Assembly (NCBI GenBank): GCA_003268905.1
Contig: QLTU01000013.1
Location: forward strand, 1-64,000
From: Acidovorax defluvii
GTDB lineage: Bacteria > Pseudomonadota > Gammaproteobacteria > Burkholderiales > Burkholderiaceae_C
Direction of reading: 5' to 3'
Length of the DNA: 64,000 bases
A model generated the notes under the pieces. That model had not been told where the DNA came from and made no database searches. It saw only the letters and a list, made by a program, of their open reading frames with translations. Every line of letters begins with the position of its first letter. The stretch's first letter is position 1. Positions 19,206 through 26,870 of this stretch are shown piece after piece. The position numbers and the translations under genes are program-made.

Positions 19206-19514
19206 ATGTGGCTACTGATTGACGACGTGCGCGACCTTAACGCCGACGCCATTGCCCGCACGCCCGAGGCGGGGCAGCGCCTGCTGGCCAGTGGCCCCTG
19301 GGCCTGCCTGTGCCTGGACCATGACCTGGGCACGGCCCAAACAGGCCTGGACGTGCTGCACTGGGCCATAGGGCACGACTGCTTGCCTCAGCGTGTGCAG
19401 CTTGTCACGACCAACCCGACGGCCCGCAGCAAAATGGCCGCCGCGCTGCATGCTGCCGGATACAACAGTGCAGACGGTCTGAACTTCAAAAACACCGATG
19501 GCGTGAACTCTTAA
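19206..19514 (+). CDS. Small receiver-like protein (cREC-type)
   Basis: A 102-residue protein with MWLLIDDVRDLNAD at the N terminus and CLCLDHDLGTAQTGLDVLHW in the middle. The acidic pair and the LDHDLG motif resemble the receiver fold, in particular the cREC group (cyclic-phosphate-processing receiver domain, Pfam PF20274) proposed to act on RNA or nucleotide phosphates. The match is by eye. No histidine kinase or output domain is present. It is at the left edge of the accessory island, divergent from cobQ. Confidence 0.6.
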   Translation: MWLLIDDVRDLNADAIARTPEAGQRLLASGPWACLCLDHDLGTAQTGLDVLHWAIGHDCLPQRVQLVTTNPTARSKMAAALHAAGYNSADGLNFKNTDGVNS

Positions 19515-19633
19515 CCCCTTTCAGATAAACCACACCACACCCCCATCCAACGCAGACTGCGCAACTCACTGGCTACGATGCCGGGGCAGCATGAACCAGA
19601 CGTTTGCCCCACACCCAACCACCCGAAACACCC

Positions 19634-20151
19634 ATGCGACTGATCATTCTTGACACCGAAACCACCGGCCTATCACCTGCTGAAGGCCGCATTGTGGAAA
19701 TTGCCGCAGTAGAAATGCTGGACGGTAAGCCGACCGGACGGGAGTTCCACCATATGCTGAACCCCGAGTGCCCCATCTCCGAGGAGATTTCAGAGATTAT
19801 CGGCATCAACGACGCCATGGTGGCAGACAAACCCGCATTTGCTGATATTGCCCAGGCCTTCATCGATTTCGTTGGCGACGACAAATTGTGGTTCACCGTG
19901 CGGAATTCGATAAAGCATTCCTAGACCAAGAGTTCTTTAACATTGGCCTGGATTGGCCCCATTTATCCAAACCAGAATTATGGATTGATACCTTGGCGTA
20001 TTTCGAGGAGAAGCATCCAGGCGAGCGATGCAGTCTAGATGCTTTGTGCGAGCGCTACCAAATTCAGAAGCCGGAAGCTACTGGTCCGGATCTGATCCAA
20101 AGCGCAAAAATGCTGGGGGCACTCTACATCACTGTGGCGCCAGCGTGTTAA
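19634..20151 (+). pseudogene. DnaQ-like 3'-5' exonuclease, frameshifted
   Basis: The first 86 codons encode an exonuclease N terminus with motif I (RLIILDTETTGL) and IVEIAAVEM. The frame then moves by one base at about 19888, where TTGGTGG appears to have become TTGTGG. The continuation in the next frame, VHRAEFDKAFLDQEF, carries motif II and is followed by SLDALCERYQI. The exonuclease III motif expected near the end (His with a later Asp, HGALLDA in E. coli DnaQ) is absent, so the gene looks degenerate even without the frameshift. It is probably a former paralogue, not the chromosomal epsilon subunit. Confidence 0.72.
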
Positions 20152-20241
20152 TAAAGTTCGGAACGAAATACAAGTTGCCGCTTTGCGGCGCATCCCTCCG
20201 GGTGTATTTTTTTGATCAATATCAGTGAAAGAAAGGTCAAC

Positions 20242-20889
20242 ATGCAATGTTTTGCAAGATGGGAAAAAGACGATGCCTCGGGTGTGTTTTTTCGCGATCA
20301 AACCATTCTTCAATTTGGCAACAACTGGGATCTACTCGCCAGCTTCATCTTGCTGAATCCTGGAAGTGCTTTGCCCTTGAACCATGAATCCAAAACAGAA
20401 TATTTGCGCTCCAAAAAACTGCCCTACTTTGTAGAACCAAAAGCAGGTGAAAGCTACCTTGAATTTTCCATCGATCGCCTGATGCGTGATGTTCTCAAGC
20501 TGTTTTCCACCCACTACGACGGTGGATCAATCAGGTTACACAACTTGTTCAATCTAAAGAACCAAAATTCTGGCGAAGCGTTGACCCAATTCGAGAAGAA
20601 CAAAGAACATCCTAAGATGTTCTCTTCAGAATCAGAAATAAAATTTTGCGGCGCACCCGTCATTGTTGCGTCCGGTGACAATGCCGCAGGTACTGAACTA
20701 AAAATTCAGCCAATCAAACACATACAATTAGCACCAAACGAGAGTTTGTACGCACTTGGTCGAAAAGATTCTACAAAGTTCCATTTCAAGAAAGCCGAAG
20801 CGGATGCGTCGGATTTTGTGAGAAGCTACCACCCCTCGTACACATTCAAATATGGCAATTCAACCGAGATCGGTGATTTGGGAGAGTAA
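20242..20889 (+). CDS. Uncharacterised protein resembling DUF1643
   Basis: A 215-residue soluble protein. The start MQCFARWEKDD is preceded by GAAAGAAAGG, a good ribosome-binding site. The block FILLNPGSALPLNHES recalls the LNPSTA signature of DUF1643. The later RLHNLFNL and PVIVASGDNA sit where that family has its NLF and ALG/AWG motifs. DUF1643 has no known enzymatic role. The gene is AT-rich and codon-poor compared with its neighbours, which indicates transfer. Confidence 0.55.
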   Translation: MQCFARWEKDDASGVFFRDQTILQFGNNWDLLASFILLNPGSALPLNHESKTEYLRSKKLPYFVEPKAGESYLEFSIDRLMRDVLKLFSTHYDGGSIRLHNLFNLKNQNSGEALTQFEKNKEHPKMFSSESEIKFCGAPVIVASGDNAAGTELKIQPIKHIQLAPNESLYALGRKDSTKFHFKKAEADASDFVRSYHPSYTFKYGNSTEIGDLGE

Positions 20890-21037
20890 GCGTTATATAC
20901 CGGACACTAATTTTTAATATTGAAAACCAATCGGCAGGATGCCCGGTGTGTGTCCTTATTTGCACTACGAATCAGCCGTGCCGATGCAGCTCCACACGTG
21001 CACACTAACTATTCCGCCGGCTTTGCCAGGGGAATAG

Positions 21038-21481
21038 TTACTTCGGATCTACAACTTCAATACCAGCAAATTCAAGCCTTGCGAGAATTGAATCCTCCCT
21101 CCAATTCCAATGTTCTGGCATAGTATATTTATGCATGGAGTCAACCTTCTTGTGTTGATCTACTGTAATGTATGCAATTCTCAGCAATCTAGAAATCATC
21201 TTAGCAACATCATCAATACTACCGTTCTCGTGATAAATCTTGAAGGACAAATTCCGTATATATGCACACGGGACAACATGCTCTCCGTAAGTTCGGTCGC
21301 CCGCTTTTGAATTTAATTCAATATATACACTAGGAATCATCGATTCAAATATTCTTGAGTGTATGCCAGCTTCAGTTTGATACCTTGGGTCATACCTTTG
21401 CTCCTCCCAGAACGAATAGAGGGCCACGGCCGCACGTTGATAACCTCGATAAATACGCTCTTCATTTGTAAAAATTTTCAT
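21038..21481 (-). CDS. Hypothetical protein, second gene of nuclease-like pair
   Basis: A 147-residue protein of unknown function (MKIFTNEERIYRGYQRAAVALYS). There is no signal peptide, membrane helix or recognised motif. Residues 30-60 contain an acidic/aromatic stretch (FWEEQRYDPRYQTEAGIHSR). Its start lies 3 bases after the stop of the upstream gene, so the two are almost certainly translated together and may form a functional pair. The composition is strongly AT-rich. Confidence 0.55.
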   Translation of the reverse strand: MKIFTNEERIYRGYQRAAVALYSFWEEQRYDPRYQTEAGIHSRIFESMIPSVYIELNSKAGDRTYGEHVVPCAYIRNLSFKIYHENGSIDDVAKMISRLLRIAYITVDQHKKVDSMHKYTMPEHWNWREDSILARLEFAGIEVVDPK

Positions 21482-21484
21482 AAT

Positions 21485-22513
21485 TCAATTTGTAAATTTT
21501 TTAAAAATCATTGCCGGATTCTTCACGATAATCGTAACCAATTTTATTATATTCTCCGTAGCCTCCAAGTCAATCACCCCGAGTTCCTTCAAAACCATAT
21601 AACTTTGAGCCTGCGTCGCAAGCACGGCATCTCTGTCAACCCCTACACGGTGCGGGCGAACAATCTCCAAACCCAGTTGTTGGCTGGTGGCAAACACCTT
21701 GTTTTGCCAATAAGCATACCATTTCCTGCGCTCTGCCCGATCTTCGAGTCGCAATATGAAACTCAGATGGTGCTTGTTGCTGATGCGCAGGAACAACACC
21801 CCGCCCTCAACAACCCGATGTTCCATGTCAAAAAATTCTTGACTTGTATGGGCACTCTCTAGCAACAACCCATGGCGGCCATTGCCAAAACGCAAATACA
21901 ACTCATGGCAATAACCCGCCCACTGCGCCCATTTCCATTCGGATGGAGGCAAGCGAAGGAAACGTTGCGCTTCGTTCTCCAATTGCAATAGATATTTCTT
22001 GAAATCAGAGTACGTGTCGCTTTCCAACTCGGCCTGAATACCGATGAGACTGGAAAACAAACGAAGCAAATCACGACGATCAATCAGTGGGAAGCCTTGA
22101 TCTGTCAAACCTCGAATGTCGTTTGCAAAATCTTGACAATCATAAGTAAACGCACAAACCCGACTGGAGGCAATATTGTATTCGGCAACTAGTTTGGTAC
22201 GGTTTTTCTGAATCTCATCGGGCACATGGTCATACAGGTTACCTGTATTAATCTCCAGCGCGGCATCATCGTTCAAGATAAACCACAAACCATTCTCACT
22301 ACCCAGTTCATGCGTAACATCCCTCACACGGTCAATTTCAAAATCCAGGTGAAAATTAGCTCTGGAGCAAACTAAAGTCAAAAATGATTTTGCCGTTGCA
22401 TGCAAATGTGGCTTGACAGTTTTATTTGACTCAATCGTCCATTGCAGAAACCACCGCAAGAATGCTTCTTCCTGCGAAAACGAATATTCCGAGATGAAAA
22501 AGTTGGGGGTCAT
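21485..22513 (-). CDS. Hypothetical protein, possible PD-(D/E)XK nuclease-like
   Basis: A 342-residue soluble protein. The N terminus YSFSQEEAFLRWFLQW, followed after about 70 residues by LWFILNDDAALEINTGNL and a QKNRTKLVAEY segment, resembles the layout of PD-(D/E)XK nucleases of the PDDEXK_4 type (end-recognition Glu, Asp strand, ENK strand, QL-Y helix). The expected catalytic E-x-K lysine is replaced (EIN), so activity is doubtful. No homologue is recognised with confidence. The ATG at 22513 is used; an upstream TTG is less likely. It is AT-rich. Confidence 0.5.
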   Translation of the reverse strand: MTPNFFISEYSFSQEEAFLRWFLQWTIESNKTVKPHLHATAKSFLTLVCSRANFHLDFEIDRVRDVTHELGSENGLWFILNDDAALEINTGNLYDHVPDEIQKNRTKLVAEYNIASSRVCAFTYDCQDFANDIRGLTDQGFPLIDRRDLLRLFSSLIGIQAELESDTYSDFKKYLLQLENEAQRFLRLPPSEWKWAQWAGYCHELYLRFGNGRHGLLLESAHTSQEFFDMEHRVVEGGVLFLRISNKHHLSFILRLEDRAERRKWYAYWQNKVFATSQQLGLEIVRPHRVGVDRDAVLATQAQSYMVLKELGVIDLEATENIIKLVTIIVKNPAMIFKKFTN

Positions 22514-22557
22514 TTTCAATTCTGCTTTTCAATGGAATTTCGGTATAAAGGCCCGCA

Positions 22558-23535
22558 TCACGATTCGACCGCCGTTTTCCGGATATTTCTGACAGCCTCC
22601 CCAAACCCCCTGAGCCACCATTGCAGCATGGCGCTGTCCACCACGGTGGCCGTTATCTGCATCCAGTCGGCGTCCAGCGCCTGCACCTGTTGATCGCGTG
22701 ACAAAGGGGTTTCTGTGAGGTGAAAGCCTGCTTCGGTTTCAATTTCGAACGTGAGGTGCACCTGCTCGCCATACCCAAAACCAAAGCGCCCGTCGGCGTC
22801 GTATTGGGCGAGGTCGAATTCCGGTGGCCGGTCAAAGCCCAGGGTGGACGCCTGTGCCTTGCGGATGCGGTGCAGGGCAAGGCTGCGTTCGTCGTCGAAG
22901 TCTTCAAACCGGCAAACCAGGTACAGACGCGGGCCTTGCTGGGCCAGCCCCAGGGGCATGACCTTGGCTTGCTGGCGCTTGCCAGCGGCGTTCTGGTAGT
23001 CCAACTCCAGCCAGCGGTTGGCGTACAGCGCTTCGCTCACCTCTTCCAGCACGCCGGGGGCGATGGTAGGTGGCAGCAGCGGCTGGCTGGTGGCCACCAC
23101 ACGCACCTTGCGCGGCCATTCACGCTCCAGGTGGGTGGACTGGGGGTTGTCCGGGTAGCCGTCGAGGTTGCGCCGCGCTTTGTCAAAAAAACCGGACATC
23201 GACTGCATGAGGCGCGGGGGCAGCAGGTTGCGCAGGTGTTCTTGCGCCAGTTGCAGCAACAAAGACTCTTGGGGCGTGAGGTGCGACACCGCCATGCCAC
23301 GCGACGCTTCCTGCCACCGAAAGCCGTAGGGTTTGCTGCGGTCGTCACGCTCTATTTCGAAATGCTCGCTGAAGGTTTCAAGCATGCGCTGGATGGTTCG
23401 CAGATCCCGATCCATGCCAGCGTTTTGGAGCTGTTCTTGCAGCTCCCTCGCAGTGATTTTGTTTTTGCGGGGGATGCGGCGTAATAGCTCTAGCGCCAGC
23501 AGCAGAGTTTCCAGGGTGTCGGGGCGTTTCGCCAT
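22558..23535 (-). CDS. WYL domain-containing transcriptional regulator
   Basis: A 325-residue regulator. The N-terminal winged helix-turn-helix covers about residues 1-75 (LLLALELLRRIPRKNKITAR). The WYL domain, which binds nucleotide or nucleic-acid ligands in related proteins, spans about 165-235 (WLELDYQNAAGKRQQAKVMPLG and LYLVCRFEDFDDERSLALHRI). A C-terminal WCX-type extension follows. WYL proteins often control phage-defence genes. One base separates its start codon from the stop codon of the DUF2779 gene upstream, so the two form an operon. Confidence 0.88.
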   Translation of the reverse strand: MAKRPDTLETLLLALELLRRIPRKNKITARELQEQLQNAGMDRDLRTIQRMLETFSEHFEIERDDRSKPYGFRWQEASRGMAVSHLTPQESLLLQLAQEHLRNLLPPRLMQSMSGFFDKARRNLDGYPDNPQSTHLEREWPRKVRVVATSQPLLPPTIAPGVLEEVSEALYANRWLELDYQNAAGKRQQAKVMPLGLAQQGPRLYLVCRFEDFDDERSLALHRIRKAQASTLGFDRPPEFDLAQYDADGRFGFGYGEQVHLTFEIETEAGFHLTETPLSRDQQVQALDADWMQITATVVDSAMLQWWLRGFGEAVRNIRKTAVES

Positions 23536-23536
23536 G

Positions 23537-25045
23537 TCATGGGGCTTTCTTCTTCAAGGTGTTGGCGGTGAAGGCCGCCCACAGGCGCACCATGGCCCAG
23601 GTGTCGAGATGGCAATAGGCCAGCAATTGGTCTTGCAACTCGGCTTTGCGCGGGGCGGTGGTGGTGGGGGCAATGGCCTCCAGGTAGGCCTGCTGCGCCA
23701 TGCCGCCGTCTTGCACGCCGTCCAGGTCGCTGTAGCGCAAGTCTGGGCACAGGGCGGGCAGCACGGCCTTGATGCTCCAACTGCCCTGCTGGCTGGGGTG
23801 GTAGTAGTGCTGGCGCGCGATGGGCAGCAGATCCACCACACGCTCGTTCAGTGCCAGCAGGTGCGGGGCCAGGTCGGCAAAGCGCTCGGCCAGTTCACGG
23901 ATGCGGGTGGTCTCAAACGCGGCGTTGTACACAAACACGGGGCCTTGGGTTCCGCAGGCCGCAACCAGATCCTGGGCAAACGTGCGGCAAGGGTTGTGGC
24001 CCGACAGATCGAGAAACGCGGTGTGGGTGGCGTGTCCCTCGGCGTCCAGATGGTGCACGCTGAACTGGAAAGGGATTTGCTGATAGGGCCGCGTGCCAGC
24101 CCAGATGGGCACAGCGAACTGTATGGTTTCAAAGTCGATGAAGTACGCGGGCAGCGGGTGGCCCGACAGCGCCTGCGCCGCGCCCGCTTGGTCAAAAAAA
24201 GCCTGGCCCGACAGCGTGGCGTGCTTGACGCGCAATTGCAGCGGATTGAGCAGGTCATCGGGCAGGTCACGCAGTTCCGTCACGCCGTGCGCCTGCACAT
24301 GGTTTTGCACCGCCTGGCCGGGGCGCGGCAGCCAGTGGATGGGGTGCTCGGCCTGCGGTTCCAGGCTGGCGCAGTGGTTGTAAAAGCCGCACTCAAAGGG
24401 GTGAAAGCACTGCGCACCAGTGGCCAAGGTCGGCGCACTGTCGCAGTGCACTACTGCCTGGGCTTGTGCCACCCAACCTTTCACCTCATCGGCACGGGCA
24501 AAGGCCTCTTCGCTCAAGTCGCTTTCACGCAGCAAGCCCCGGTAGTCGCCCTGGCCAGGGTAGGTCCAGCCGCTGTCGATATGCGCTAGGGCAAAGGCCG
24601 TGAGCGCGAGCCCGCTTTCACGCGCCACGTAGGCCTGTATGGCGGCGTCGTCGCGGTGGTAATCCTTGACGCTGGTCGACGACTTGACCTCCACCATGCG
24701 CCAGCCAAGCTGATCGCCTTCATCGCTGGGCAGCAGCACATCGGCAAAGGCCAGCGCACCGCCCGCACGAAAACCTGCCTCAAAAATAGGTTGGCGGCTG
24801 TGGGTCAGCAGGTGCTGGGTGCGGGCAAAGGCGGCGTCAAAGCCTTCGGCCTGTGGATTGATCAGCTCTCCCTGGCTTTGCGGGTCATACAGCTGGCGGG
24901 CAATGTCACCCACTTGGAGGCCCGTGGCAAAACGGGCAACTGCCGGGCCAGAGTCCGCGCGCAGTTCGGGCTGGTGCACCTCCAGCCAAAGGCGTTTGGG
25001 GCACTGGCGAAAGGCCAGGAGTTTGGATTTGGAGAGGGGGCGCAT
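23537..25045 (-). CDS. DUF2779 protein: Cas4-like nuclease fused to DEDD exonuclease
   Basis: A 502-residue two-domain nuclease-like protein. The N-terminal half has a RecB/Cas4-type PD-(D/E)XK core, with Asp102 in FADVLLP and Glu119/Lys121 in MVEVKSS. Four cysteines (15, 213, 219 and 225, in FRQCPKRLW and CFHPFECGFYNHC) are placed like the 4Fe-4S ligands of Cas4/AddB. The C-terminal half starts at YFIDFETIQ (Asp304, Glu306) and ends with YCHLDTWAMVRLW, a DnaQ-like DEDD exonuclease pattern. Family function is unknown. It is paired with the WYL regulator. The ATG at 25045 is preferred to a TTG three codons earlier. Confidence 0.82.
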   Translation of the reverse strand: MRPLSKSKLLAFRQCPKRLWLEVHQPELRADSGPAVARFATGLQVGDIARQLYDPQSQGELINPQAEGFDAAFARTQHLLTHSRQPIFEAGFRAGGALAFADVLLPSDEGDQLGWRMVEVKSSTSVKDYHRDDAAIQAYVARESGLALTAFALAHIDSGWTYPGQGDYRGLLRESDLSEEAFARADEVKGWVAQAQAVVHCDSAPTLATGAQCFHPFECGFYNHCASLEPQAEHPIHWLPRPGQAVQNHVQAHGVTELRDLPDDLLNPLQLRVKHATLSGQAFFDQAGAAQALSGHPLPAYFIDFETIQFAVPIWAGTRPYQQIPFQFSVHHLDAEGHATHTAFLDLSGHNPCRTFAQDLVAACGTQGPVFVYNAAFETTRIRELAERFADLAPHLLALNERVVDLLPIARQHYYHPSQQGSWSIKAVLPALCPDLRYSDLDGVQDGGMAQQAYLEAIAPTTTAPRKAELQDQLLAYCHLDTWAMVRLWAAFTANTLKKKAP

Positions 25046-25075
25046 AGACAGCAAAAGAGGTATGGCGCAAGCCGC

Positions 25076-25852
25076 TCAGCAGGCCACCGCATTGCTGGCG
25101 ATGAAGATCAGAGAAAAGTTGTCCGGCGCCCCGGCCCTGATCACCGCTTTGCGCAGTATCTGGGCTTGCGCTAATGCAGAGGTGCCCGGCACGATGAGTT
25201 GCTGCAGCGATGCACTGTCCAAGGTGTCGTGCACCCCATCGGTACACAGCAGCAAGGCATCACCCGGCAAAAAGGGGGCAGCGCATTGGTGGATGTCAAA
25301 GTCGGCCTCCTCGCTGTCTGCCGCCAGGCAAGAGTCCAGCGTGTTGTAGACGGTGGCGTATTCCTCGCCTTCTTCGGCCTCGCCACGCGCAATCATGCCG
25401 CTGAGGACGGTGTGGTCGCGTGACAGTTGCTGCCACTCGCCCTGTGAGGAAAGGCGGTACACCCGGCTGTCACCCACGTTCATGACCGAGCATTGCTCAC
25501 CCTGGATTTGTACCGCCGCCAGCGTGGTGGCCGATCCGATGGTTTCGCCATAGGCTAGCCGATCACACAGGCGGCCGTGAATGCGCCGCACCAGGCCTTT
25601 ATCAAACGTTACGCCGCCTTGTATGGCCGTGGCCAACTCCTCCAGCACCGTGCGGCTGGCACGCTCTGCCAGGGGGCTACCGCCTAAGCCATCGGCCACG
25701 GCCAGGGTGACTACGTCGGCAGCCGTCTGGTGGCAGGCGGGGCGCAGGTTGCGCGCCTGAAAAACTTCCACACCGCTCCAAAGCGCATCCTGCTGTACGG
25801 GGTAGCGCCAGTCTGTGCCTTGGTGCTGGGTGTAGGCAATATCCAGAATCAT
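25076..25852 (-). CDS. PP2C-family serine/threonine protein phosphatase
   Basis: A 258-residue metal-dependent phosphatase with the PP2C motifs in order: AVADGLGGSPLAE (metal-binding Asp), GSATTLAAV, NVGDSRVYRL, LLLCTDGVHDTL and APDNFSLIFI. It resembles Stp/PrpC-type phosphatases that reverse Hanks-kinase phosphorylation. No kinase gene lies in the window. A good ribosome-binding site (GAAAGGA) precedes the start. It is 30 bases upstream of the DUF2779 gene on the same strand, so phosphatase, nuclease and WYL regulator may be one transcript. Confidence 0.85.
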   Translation of the reverse strand: MILDIAYTQHQGTDWRYPVQQDALWSGVEVFQARNLRPACHQTAADVVTLAVADGLGGSPLAERASRTVLEELATAIQGGVTFDKGLVRRIHGRLCDRLAYGETIGSATTLAAVQIQGEQCSVMNVGDSRVYRLSSQGEWQQLSRDHTVLSGMIARGEAEEGEEYATVYNTLDSCLAADSEEADFDIHQCAAPFLPGDALLLCTDGVHDTLDSASLQQLIVPGTSALAQAQILRKAVIRAGAPDNFSLIFIASNAVAC

Positions 25853-25921
25853 CGCAATCCTTTCTGTGGGGGAGGACGAACGCGAACCGAGGAGGCCGCA
25901 GCATGGCCATTATTGTGATTA

Positions 25922-25942
25922 ATGCGACAAATTGTGTCGCAT
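25922..25942. promoter_or_regulatory. Perfect palindrome in divergent promoter region
   Basis: ATGCGACA and TGTCGCAT flank a 5-base centre in the gap between the divergent PP2C and PIN-toxin genes. The 8-base arms are exact. It is a candidate operator for the toxin-antitoxin pair (autoregulation by the RHH protein) or for a regulator of the PP2C operon. Confidence 0.5.
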
Positions 25943-26005
25943 CACAAGAAGAGTCGGATTGCACCCGGCTTGAACCATTTGACTGCACCCGTGCTAGCAT
26001 TGCGC

Positions 26006-26425
26006 ATGCGCACCATTGTTCTCGATACGAATGTGTTTGTCTCTGCCTTGCGTTCGGGCGGCGGTGCGTCACGCGAGGTATTGCGCCGCATCCTGCTGGG
26101 TCAGATTTCTCCCCTGTTTGGCAACGCTCTGTGGCAGGAGTACCAGGATTTGTTGGGGCGAGACGTCTGGACGCCCGCCACCACCGCGCAAGAGCGCTTG
26201 CAAGTGCTTGCCGCATTGGCGCGGGCCGGTCGCTGGGTGCATGTGTACTACGGCTGGCGACCCAATTTGCGCGATGAGGGCGACAACCACCTGATTGAAC
26301 TGGCCGTGGCTGGCAATGCCCAGGCTGTGGTTACACACAATGTGCGCGATCTGGCGCGTGGCGAACTGGCCTGGCCACACTTGCGCATTCTCACCCCCGC
26401 CCAATTTCTACAGGAGCAGCCATGA
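26006..26425 (+). CDS. PIN domain toxin of a putative toxin-antitoxin pair
   Basis: A 139-residue PIN-fold ribonuclease. The first catalytic Asp is in VLDTNVFVSALRSGG. Further acidic positions are in RDEGDNHLIELA and VTHNVRDL. It belongs to the group often annotated as putative toxin-antitoxin system toxin component, PIN family. The next gene, an RHH antitoxin, overlaps it by 4 bases (ATGA). The toxin comes first, the reverse of the usual vapBC order. Confidence 0.85.
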   Translation: MRTIVLDTNVFVSALRSGGGASREVLRRILLGQISPLFGNALWQEYQDLLGRDVWTPATTAQERLQVLAALARAGRWVHVYYGWRPNLRDEGDNHLIELAVAGNAQAVVTHNVRDLARGELAWPHLRILTPAQFLQEQP

Positions 26426-26655
26426 GCACCTTGACCATCCGCCTCCCTGACGACACCGCACAGCGCCTGAAGGATCTGGCCCACACCCGGGGCCTGAGCA
26501 TCAACAAACTGATGGAAGAACTCAGTACCCAGGCAATAGCTGCTTTCGATATGGAAACGCGCTTTCGTACGCTGGCCGCCAGTGGTGACCCAGCGCAGGC
26601 GCTGGCCATTCTGGACCGTCTTGATCAGCAGGACGCAAAAGCAGCGCAGCATTGA
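26422..26655 (+). CDS. Ribbon-helix-helix antitoxin
   Basis: A 77-residue protein with an N-terminal ribbon-helix-helix DNA-binding fold (LTIRLPDDTAQRLKDLA and GLSINKLMEELS), as in CopG/Arc proteins. The C-terminal half probably wraps the PIN toxin. It overlaps the toxin gene by 4 bases, and the complex probably binds an operator upstream of the toxin gene, possibly the palindrome at 25922. Confidence 0.82.
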   Translation: MSTLTIRLPDDTAQRLKDLAHTRGLSINKLMEELSTQAIAAFDMETRFRTLAASGDPAQALAILDRLDQQDAKAAQH

Positions 26656-26870
26656 CACCGGTGCGAGCCGGGCCAGGCATCTTTGATGGGGGCAGAGCTT
26701 GGACTGCCAAAAGGGGGCACGCCAGCAGCTGACCTTTCTGTCCGGCGCTTCTCTGCATAGCGTGTCTTGGTGTTGATGTTGAGCAACATCGAAAAACTCC
26801 TGTCAGAACCCTGATGGTAAGTTCGCCGACATCGGCATAGCCATCGACACCCGCCTGCCAAAGCCCGCCG

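Noticed and set aside
19880-19900. Programmed ribosomal frameshift in the DnaQ-like gene.
   Set aside because: There is no slippery heptamer followed by a structure, and the C-terminal catalytic motif is also lost, which fits decay.
23537-25045. Cas4 of a CRISPR system.
   Set aside because: The PD-(D/E)XK half is Cas4-like, but the C-terminal exonuclease half makes it DUF2779, and there are no cas1/cas2 genes and no repeat-spacer array anywhere in the window.
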